Positions 6,200 through 10,638 of a stretch of DNA of 10,638 bases are shown piece after piece (within the stretch, counting starts at the first letter, position 1; each line of letters begins with the position of its first letter). The stretch is from an uncultured Collinsella sp. (lineage in GTDB: Bacteria; Actinomycetota; Coriobacteriia; Coriobacteriales; Coriobacteriaceae): assembly GCA_902475445.1 (NCBI GenBank), contig CABRZN010000065.1, forward strand, positions 1 through 10,638. The letters run 5' to 3'. The translations under genes and the position numbers were made by a program. Under the pieces are notes generated by a model. It had not been told where the DNA came from. It made no database searches and saw nothing but the letters and a program-made list of their open reading frames with translations.

Positions 6200-6748
6200 T
6201 TACGAATAAACCTCCGGTTTCAAAATGCCCAGATACGGAAGGTTACGATAGCGCTCGGCATAGTCGAGGCCGTAGCCCACCACAAAGGCATCGGGGCAAT
6301 GGGTTCCAACATACTTGGGCGTGACGGCCGAGGTACGGTCCTCAACGTCCTTCCACAGGAAGGCGGCAACCTCCAGCGAGGCGGGCTTGCGGCTCTCGAG
6401 GTTCTTCATCAGATACTTGAGCGTCAGGCCCGAGTCCAGAATGTCCTCGACGATCAGCACGTCGCGACCGCGGATGTCGATATCCAGGTCCTTAATGATA
6501 CGCACGATGCCCGAGGACTTCACACCGTCGCCATAGCTCGAAACAGCCATGAAATCGATGTTGGTCGGCAGCTCGATCTTGCGCATCAGGTCGCCCATAA
6601 AGACCACGGCGCCGCGCAGGACCGCAATCAGCACCAGATCCTTACCCGCGTAGTCGCGAGTAATCTGCTCGCCTAGGCGAGAGACGATACCGTCGATATC
6701 CTCCTGCGTAAACAGAACCTTCTCGATATCCGGATGTTGAGAAGCCAT
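6200..6748 (-). CDS. hpt: Hypoxanthine phosphoribosyltransferase
   Basis: Hpt converts hypoxanthine (and usually guanine) plus PRPP to IMP or GMP in purine salvage, in the cytoplasm. The 182-aa length is typical. Visible motifs are VLIAVLRGAVVFMGDL (39-54), flexible-loop SSYGDG (70-75), PRPP-binding VLIVEDILDSGLT (97-109; E101, D102, D105), and the base-binding end FVVGYGLDYAERYRNLPYLG (155-174; D162). The start is set by AAAGGG and a 5-nt spacer before ATG. It lies between tilS and ftsH, an order also found in Bacillus and many other Gram-positives, and its stop is 1 nt from the ftsH start. An extended -10 element in the 147-bp gap after tilS could give hpt-ftsH its own transcript. Confidence 0.95.
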   Translation of the reverse strand: MASQHPDIEKVLFTQEDIDGIVSRLGEQITRDYAGKDLVLIAVLRGAVVFMGDLMRKIELPTNIDFMAVSSYGDGVKSSGIVRIIKDLDIDIRGRDVLIVEDILDSGLTLKYLMKNLESRKPASLEVAAFLWKDVEDRTSAVTPKYVGTHCPDAFVVGYGLDYAERYRNLPYLGILKPEVYS

Positions 6749-6804
6749 GACAACCCTTTCTTGTGCTTATCGCCCACGCACCGCCGCATGGACGCGAACT
6801 ACAC

Positions 6805-6813
6805 ATTCTAGCA
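6805..6813 (-). promoter_or_regulatory. Extended -10 promoter before hpt
   Basis: On the minus strand TGCTAGAAT is an extended -10 (TG, one base, then TAGAAT). The hexamer at -35 is poor (GGTAAA at 17 bp), as often seen with extended -10 promoters. It gives a leader of about 50 nt before hpt. Confidence 0.5.
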
Positions 6814-6876
6814 GCGCACGGGGTATATTTACCAGCACGTGCGCCATCAGCGCGGGAATACCGTCAACGTCGCACA

Positions 6877-6901
6877 GAATAGCTGGCGCGAAGCGCTATT
6901 C
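6877..6901 (-). other. Hairpin over the tilS stop codon
   Basis: GAATAGC and GCTATTC pair as a 7-bp stem with an 11-nt GC-rich loop, and the tilS TAG lies in the first arm of the minus-strand RNA. No T-run follows, so it is not a standard terminator. It may attenuate read-through into hpt or protect a 3' end. It could also be chance. Confidence 0.3.
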
Positions 6902-8437
6902 CGCATCGACCACACGAAGCAGATATGCCACGCGCGTTGCAGCCGTGCATTTAAAACGCTCGTCCGCGCGAACGCCCGCGACCCATACTACGGCACCTCC
7001 CGGAGCCGTTCTTACCACGGGTACGCCAGAGCGGTCTGAAACAGGAATGCGCGCCTCGTTTAACAGGTCTGACACTTTCTTGCTTCGGCCGTTCATCCCC
7101 AACGGGCACATCACGTCTCCCGGCACAGGGCTATCCACCCACAGGCGCGCCGATCGTGCCTCGGTGGGAATCTCCCCGCGCGAGCCGGCTAACATCCGCT
7201 CGCTATCGCGGTCGGCAAACCCCAGGGCCGCCGCATCCACCAAGGCCGCAACCTTTCCGGCAGCAGCAAGCTCGCGGGCACGGTGCACGATATCGCACCC
7301 CGGCTCCACAGCCATCGGCTCCGCTGTCAGCATATGCCCCGCCCCCAGCGGCAGACGACCGGGAACGGAGATCCAATCGGCCACTAAACCCTCGCGCGCC
7401 GCCGGGGCCTTGAACGCCAGCGTGCCAAACTCCACACGGGCATCAATTCCCGCAGGAAGCGTAACCGAGCCCGAACCCGCAGCGACGCAGGCGAGCACGC
7501 GCTCCACGTGCCGCATCTCCGGTCGCGCGTCGGGATCGATGCGCTTAATCGCCAATCGCACGATACGCCGTGCAATCACAACCTCAGCGGCGGCAAGACG
7601 GCGCGCATCGAGCACCAGTGCGCCCGCCGCCTCCTTGCGCAGGCAGCTTCGAAACGCCTGTGCCGAAAGCTGAGAAAGAAAGGCATCTTCGTCGCCCAGA
7701 ATTTCGCAAGCGGCGCCAATCGTCTTACAGACGTTCGCGTTGCGCTGCGCCACCACCGGCATCACCCGATGGCGCACATAGTTGCGCAGGTACGAAACGT
7801 CCTCGTTGCTTTCATCTTCCCGCCACGGCTGACCGTGCACCTGCAGATAGCTCACGAGCTCATCATGCGTGAGGTCGAGCAAGGGGCGCACCACAATGTT
7901 CCGACGGCGTGGAATGCTTGATAGACCCGCGGGACCCGACCCTTTAATGGCATTCATCAAAAATGTTTCCGCGCGGTCCGACGAGGTATGCGCGGTACAG
8001 ATACGAGCCGCCGTCCGCGGTGCGCCCGATTCGGCACAAAGTTCGCGGACATATCTCCGTGCCGCGGCATAGCGCACCTCGCGGGCCGCAGCCTCGATAT
8101 TGCCCGATTCGTCATCAAAATAGGCATGCTCAACGCACAGCGGCAAGCCGTATTGCACGCACAAATCACGTACAAAGGCCTCGTCGCCATCGGATGCCTC
8201 CCCGCGCAGATGATGGTTTACATGCAGCACGTGCAATCGCTCGCGCGCAATGGGAGCGACGCCGCGCCCGTCCTGAATATCCAGCTTTGATGTGCAAGCC
8301 ATAAGGAGCAGCGCCGTCGAGTCCGCACCGCCTGATACCATGAGCACTACGGGGGCAGCGGCCTGCCGCGTTGCCAGGGCGCTCTTATCCGTCCTCGGCG
8401 CGGCATGATGTCCATAGTGCTGAGATACCGTTGGCAT
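6896..8437 (-). CDS. tilS: tRNA(Ile)-lysidine synthetase TilS
   Basis: TilS attaches lysine to C34 of the CAU-anticodon tRNA-Ile, using ATP, so that it reads AUA and accepts isoleucine; this is usually essential. The 513-aa protein has the PP-loop SGGADS at 35-40, HVNHHLRGEASDGDE (72-86), ICTAHTSSDRAETFLMNAIKGSG (about 146-168), and W-R-E-D-E-S-N-E-D with RNYVRHRVMP (206-227). At the C-terminus is the tRNA-binding TilS-C pattern PGDVMCPLGMNGRSKKVSDLL (439-459) followed by VVWVAGVRADERF. The HHADDQAET motif of many homologues reads HTSSDRAET here, a modest divergence. The start is strongly supported by GGAGG 6 nt before ATG. It is divergent from the YycJ-like gene and upstream of hpt-ftsH, the classic arrangement. 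Confidence 0.95.
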   Translation of the reverse strand: MPTVSQHYGHHAAPRTDKSALATRQAAAPVVLMVSGGADSTALLLMACTSKLDIQDGRGVAPIARERLHVLHVNHHLRGEASDGDEAFVRDLCVQYGLPLCVEHAYFDDESGNIEAAAREVRYAAARRYVRELCAESGAPRTAARICTAHTSSDRAETFLMNAIKGSGPAGLSSIPRRRNIVVRPLLDLTHDELVSYLQVHGQPWREDESNEDVSYLRNYVRHRVMPVVAQRNANVCKTIGAACEILGDEDAFLSQLSAQAFRSCLRKEAAGALVLDARRLAAAEVVIARRIVRLAIKRIDPDARPEMRHVERVLACVAAGSGSVTLPAGIDARVEFGTLAFKAPAAREGLVADWISVPGRLPLGAGHMLTAEPMAVEPGCDIVHRARELAAAGKVAALVDAAALGFADRDSERMLAGSRGEIPTEARSARLWVDSPVPGDVMCPLGMNGRSKKVSDLLNEARIPVSDRSGVPVVRTAPGGAVVWVAGVRADERFKCTAATRVAYLLRVVDAE

Positions 8438-8465
8438 TCGCTTCCTCCTCTATTCGTCCGCACCC

Positions 8466-8471
8466 ATTGTA
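8466..8471 (-). promoter_or_regulatory. Candidate -10 box of tilS
   Basis: TACAAT on the minus strand lies 28 nt before the tilS ATG; at 17 bp is a weak -35 (GCGAGA, 3 of 6). It overlaps TATCCT (8470-8475), the only -10-like hexamer before the divergent gene at 8486, so RNA polymerase may not be able to occupy both at once. Confidence 0.4.
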
Positions 8472-8485
8472 TCCTTTGGAATCTT

Positions 8486-9295
8486 ATGTCTCGCCTGCAC
8501 CTTCATATCCTCGGCAGCGGCTCAAAAGGCAACTGCGCACTCGTCGAGGGGCCTCAGGGGCTCATCATGATCGACAACGGCCTGTCCCGCCGCGAGACAC
8601 TTAAACGCATGGCGGAGCTTGGCCTCTCGGCAGACGACGTCGCCGCTCTAGTAATCACCCATGAGCATGGTGACCATATCAAGGGGCTCGATGTATGGTG
8701 CAAGCACTGGCATGGTCCCCTCTTTGCCAGCAGGGACACCCTTTCATGCAAAGAAAACCTCGCGCACCTGCCCGTAGAGGAATTTGACCCCGGCGACACG
8801 CTCCCCATTGCCGGCATCCACGTGCAAACCTACTCAACATCGCACGATGTCATCAATCCTGTCGGCTATCGATTTAATGCTCTCGATGATTCCATTGGGT
8901 TTGCCACCGACACCGGAGAGTTATCGAGCAAGGCCATAGGCATCCTCAAAGACTGTCGAGTTCTCGCGCTCGAAAGTAACCACGATGTAACTATGTTACG
9001 CGAAGGACCGTACCCACGCTTTCTTCAGGAGCGCATCCTGTCCACAAAGGGGCATCTCTCCAACAACCAGGCCGCCGAAGCCGCGCGCGAACTTGTTACC
9101 GATCGCACCGAACAGCTCATCGCCATGCATATCAGCCAGGACAATAATCGTCCAAGCCTTACCGTCAAAAGCTATGCCAACGCGCTTGATGCAAGTCTCG
9201 ATGATGAACTCGGCAGTTCTGCCACCCGTCTTCAAGGGCCACGGAAGCTCTCGATACGCCCTGCAAGTCAGTATCAACCGACAACTATTCAATAG
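8486..9295 (+). CDS. MBL-fold metallohydrolase, YycJ/WalJ-type (probable nuclease)
   Basis: This 269-aa protein matches the YycJ (WalJ) branch of metallo-beta-lactamase-fold proteins, cytoplasmic metal-dependent phosphodiesterases or 5' exonucleases tied to DNA metabolism and, in Bacillus, to the walRK locus. Visible: LGSGSKGNC at 9-17; THEHGDHIKG (H59, H61, D63, H64); TSHD with H120; ATDTG with D142; ALESNHD 161-167; a GHLSNN block with H190; and MHISQDNNRP with H215. Length fits the family (about 260-265 aa). I start at ATG 8486 because MSRLHLHILGSGS matches the normal N-terminus; 27 extra in-frame codons upstream run back into tilS. Its ribosome binding site is weak (GGA, 5 nt upstream). 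No walRK genes are nearby, so the Bacillus role cannot be assumed. Confidence 0.9.
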   Translation: MSRLHLHILGSGSKGNCALVEGPQGLIMIDNGLSRRETLKRMAELGLSADDVAALVITHEHGDHIKGLDVWCKHWHGPLFASRDTLSCKENLAHLPVEEFDPGDTLPIAGIHVQTYSTSHDVINPVGYRFNALDDSIGFATDTGELSSKAIGILKDCRVLALESNHDVTMLREGPYPRFLQERILSTKGHLSNNQAAEAARELVTDRTEQLIAMHISQDNNRPSLTVKSYANALDASLDDELGSSATRLQGPRKLSIRPASQYQPTTIQ

Positions 9296-9311
9296 CCCCT
9301 CAAGACAACAA

Positions 9312-9343
9312 AAGGGGGCTGGGAATCACTTCCCAGCCCCCTT
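9312..9343. terminator. Shared terminator between the MBL gene and hsp20
   Basis: AAGGGGGCTGGGAA (9312-9325) and its exact complement (9330-9343) form a 14-bp stem around the loop TCAC. On the minus strand TTTTGTTGT follows, a good U-tract for hsp20. On the plus strand TTAACTC follows, which is weaker. It lies 16 nt after the MBL stop and 32 nt after the hsp20 stop. Confidence 0.88.
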
Positions 9344-9375
9344 AACTCATACTCTCGATTGAAGCAGAGCCATCG

Positions 9376-9807
9376 TTAGTCGATGGAGATCTTCGTGACG
9401 TTCTTCTTCTCGACGATCTTAGGAACCGTAACGGTCAGGATGCCGTCAGCATACTTTGCAGAGAGGCCCTCGCTCGAAGCGTCCTTCAGATATACGCCAC
9501 GCGTCGCGCTGTACGAGCTAAACTCCTTCTGGAGGAAGTTCTTACCCTCGTTTTCGGCGCTCTCCTCGACGTTCACGCTGATGGACAGGCGACCCTCATT
9601 GAGCTCAACGTCGATGTCATCCTTGGCGACACCGGTCAGATACGCCTTGACCTCGTAGCCATCGCCCTTGTCCTCAACGTCAACGGGGAACGCCTTGGAG
9701 GCAATCGAGTTGTTTGCAAGGTCGGTCATATCATCAAACAGATCGAACAGCGAGCTAGCAGAAGGACGAACGCCAAAAACCGAACGATAAGGAACCATGC
9801 TTGCCAT
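9376..9807 (-). CDS. Small heat-shock protein, Hsp20/alpha-crystallin family
   Basis: This 143-aa cytoplasmic chaperone holds unfolding proteins in an ATP-independent way. The alpha-crystallin domain runs from FPVDVED (about 40-46) to AKYADGILTVTVPK (about 117-130), the family signature. The C-terminal I-S-I (140-142) is the IxI motif that binds a neighbouring subunit during oligomerisation. The short N-terminal arm has SLFDLFDDM. I start at ATG 9805-9807, which has AGGAG 8 nt upstream. An in-frame ATG at 9840 would add 11 residues but lacks a ribosome binding site. It is single-gene and convergent with the MBL gene. The upstream AT-rich region carries an inverted repeat that may be a heat-shock operator. 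I saw no clear CIRCE or HAIR element. Confidence 0.93.
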   Translation of the reverse strand: MASMVPYRSVFGVRPSASSLFDLFDDMTDLANNSIASKAFPVDVEDKGDGYEVKAYLTGVAKDDIDVELNEGRLSISVNVEESAENEGKNFLQKEFSSYSATRGVYLKDASSEGLSAKYADGILTVTVPKIVEKKNVTKISID

Positions 9808-9873
9808 GTTTACCACTCCTTTTAAGGACTGCCGAGCCATCTTCTAGGTGACTGGGACTTCTTTTGACGCTCT

Positions 9874-9902
9874 TATATATGCCCACCCAGTGCCCATATA
9901 TA
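9874..9902. repeat. Inverted repeat upstream of hsp20
   Basis: TATATATG and CATATATA are exact complements separated by CCCACCCAGTGCC, with arm starts about 21 bp apart, two turns of helix. It lies 67-95 bp before the hsp20 ATG, where promoter or operator would be expected. The arms are AT-only apart from one G/C, so chance cannot be excluded. Confidence 0.4.
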
Positions 9903-10039
9903 CATCGACTATAAAGTTTTTTGAGTCCAGTACTATAAGCATATCTAAGTGTGTATGACTCAGGTTTTAGTAAGGTTAAGGTTCTTTGAACCAGAGCTTA
10001 AATAACAAGTATGTTCGCAGCTACAAATAACAAGGGGCT

Positions 10040-10045
10040 TACAAT
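10040..10045 (+). promoter_or_regulatory. Candidate -10 box of the small membrane-anchored protein gene
   Basis: TACAAT lies 39 nt before ATG 10085, giving a leader of about 33 nt with AAAGGG (10075-10080). No good -35 is seen at 17 bp. TTGAAC-N18-TATGTT further upstream is an alternative promoter. Confidence 0.35.
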
Positions 10046-10084
10046 GAGCGCGTACACGTTGTTGGTAACGAGCTAAAGGGCATC

Positions 10085-10552
10085 ATGGACGACCAAAACC
10101 AGAACAATATGTTTATGCCGACGCAGGGCGAAGATACTTCTACGCAGCCGCCACGGTTCCATCGCCCCCACATCTCGCAAGAGCCCATCAATGACCCAGA
10201 GCCCGATTATGTGACGAGAAACCGATATCAAACGCTCGAGGATGCCCAAACGGGACGTAAACATATGGGCGTCGCCTCGGGAGACCCTGTATATCTGAAA
10301 GACGCACCATTATCTAAAAACAGCGCAGCTAGTGATGAGCCGATGAAAGCATCCGCCGTCCATCAACAAAGAGGGCCTCGACCCAAGCAAACCTTGACGC
10401 ATTCGGCTCGCTATCTCGAAACGCCAAAACAGGGAAAGTCAATCTTCGTTTCGTCAAGTAAACGACGCAAGCAGCATCAGCTGACAATTCTGCTTTTGAC
10501 CATTGCGGCCATAGCAGTTGCCCTTGTTATACGATTTATTTTCTTTAAATAA
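10085..10552 (+). CDS. Hypothetical protein with a single C-terminal membrane anchor
   Basis: I do not recognise this 155-aa protein. Residues 1-125 are polar, rich in Gln, Pro, His, Ser and Asp, with few hydrophobic stretches, so probably disordered. A basic patch SKRRKQHQ (125-132) precedes one hydrophobic segment, about 133-149 (LTILLLTIAAIAVALVI), then R150 and the last residues FIFFK. There is no N-terminal signal peptide. This is the layout of a tail-anchored protein: the positive-inside rule predicts the N-terminal part in the cytoplasm and the tail in the membrane. The start is supported by AAAGGG 4 nt before ATG. It is divergent from hsp20 and apparently monocistronic. The window does not show a partner. 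It is probably a real gene, given the ribosome binding site and the well-formed membrane segment, but no function can be assigned. Confidence 0.75.
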   Translation: MDDQNQNNMFMPTQGEDTSTQPPRFHRPHISQEPINDPEPDYVTRNRYQTLEDAQTGRKHMGVASGDPVYLKDAPLSKNSAASDEPMKASAVHQQRGPRPKQTLTHSARYLETPKQGKSIFVSSSKRRKQHQLTILLLTIAAIAVALVIRFIFFK

Positions 10553-10598
10553 AGGCTCAATACCGAAAACAACAAGATCGTCTGGTGTAATTGAGTCA

Positions 10599-10638
10599 TT
10601 TACGCCCCGTAAACGCAAAAAAGGGGGAGGCCGCGAGG
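10599..10638 (+). terminator. Terminator region cut by the window end
   Basis: A small hairpin TTTACG-CCC-CGTAAA (10599-10613) is followed by AAAAAAGGGGGAGGCC and then GCGAGG at the edge. The A-run plus G-rich arm resembles the left half of the bidirectional terminators at 4015-4050 and 9312-9343. If so, the next bases should be a matching CCTCCCCC arm and a T-run, ending the gene at 10552. The other arm is not in the window. Confidence 0.4.

Larger units (their letters stand above)
9808..10084. promoter_or_regulatory. Divergent AT-rich regulatory region, hsp20 / membrane-anchored protein
   Basis: No gene is seen in these 277 bp. Contents: the hsp20 ribosome binding site; an 8-bp inverted repeat TATATATG / CATATATA (9874-9881, 9895-9902) with a 13-bp spacer; a weak inverted repeat TTTGAGT / ACTATAA (9920-9938); three AGGTT copies (9962, 9973, 9979); a small hairpin GGTTC-TTT-GAACC (9980-9992); and a direct repeat AAATAACAAG (10000-10009, 10025-10034). 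Promoter candidates for the plus-strand gene are TTGAAC-N18-TATGTT (9987-10016) and TACAAT (10040-10045). The base composition is clearly more AT-rich than the genes. Confidence 0.55.

Noticed and set aside
6747..7673. 308-codon plus-strand frame over tilS and the hpt promoter
   Set aside because: The product is a Ser/Arg/Ala-rich shadow with no domain. tilS on the other strand is unambiguous.
9920..9938. HAIR-like HspR operator before hsp20 (TTTGAGT-N5-ACTATAA)
   Set aside because: Only 5 of 7 arm positions are complementary and the spacer is 5 nt where HAIR has 7, so it does not meet the consensus.

Overview
The window looks like chromosomal core sequence from a moderately GC-rich, Gram-positive gut actinobacterium, most likely the Coriobacteriia and perhaps Collinsella. 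This rests on gene content, codon style and protein flavour, not on a database match. There are nine genes or gene parts, no rRNA or tRNA gene that I can see, no CRISPR array and no phage or IS gene. One palindromic REP-like element is present.

Layout, left to right. A terminator hairpin from an upstream gene (6-28) and a leader carrying a 14-bp palindrome precede a TrmA/RlmD-type RNA m5U methyltransferase (192-1640, +). It converges on a YcdX-like PHP-domain phosphoesterase (1719-2540, -) across a shared hairpin. Next on the minus strand is a class I/II PLP aminotransferase (2706-3890, -). Its leader abuts a near-perfect 60-nt palindrome (3951-4010) and a strong bidirectional terminator (4015-4050).

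The middle is the conserved tilS-hpt-ftsH cluster, all on the minus strand: tRNA-Ile lysidine synthetase (6896-8437), hypoxanthine phosphoribosyltransferase (6200-6748) and the membrane AAA+ protease FtsH (from 6198). The main anomaly is here. The ftsH reading frame is broken by one in-frame TAG (4480-4482), while the same frame continues for another 139 conserved-looking codons to 4060. The amber falls just after the zinc-binding part of the protease domain. It is either a recent nonsense mutation, a sequence error, or a site that is somehow read through.

Divergent from tilS, with only 48 bp between start codons, is a YycJ/WalJ-type metallo-beta-lactamase nuclease (8486-9295, +). It converges on a small heat-shock protein (9376-9807, -) over a shared 14-bp-stem terminator. 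Beyond a 277-bp AT-rich divergent region with inverted and direct repeats lies an unrecognised small protein with a C-terminal membrane anchor (10085-10552, +). The last bases look like the left half of another terminator.

The genes are housekeeping: RNA modification (the methyltransferase, TilS), purine salvage (Hpt), protein quality control (FtsH, Hsp20) and amino-acid metabolism (the aminotransferase). TACAAT occurs six times by eye, every time between genes, and probably marks the local -10 element.
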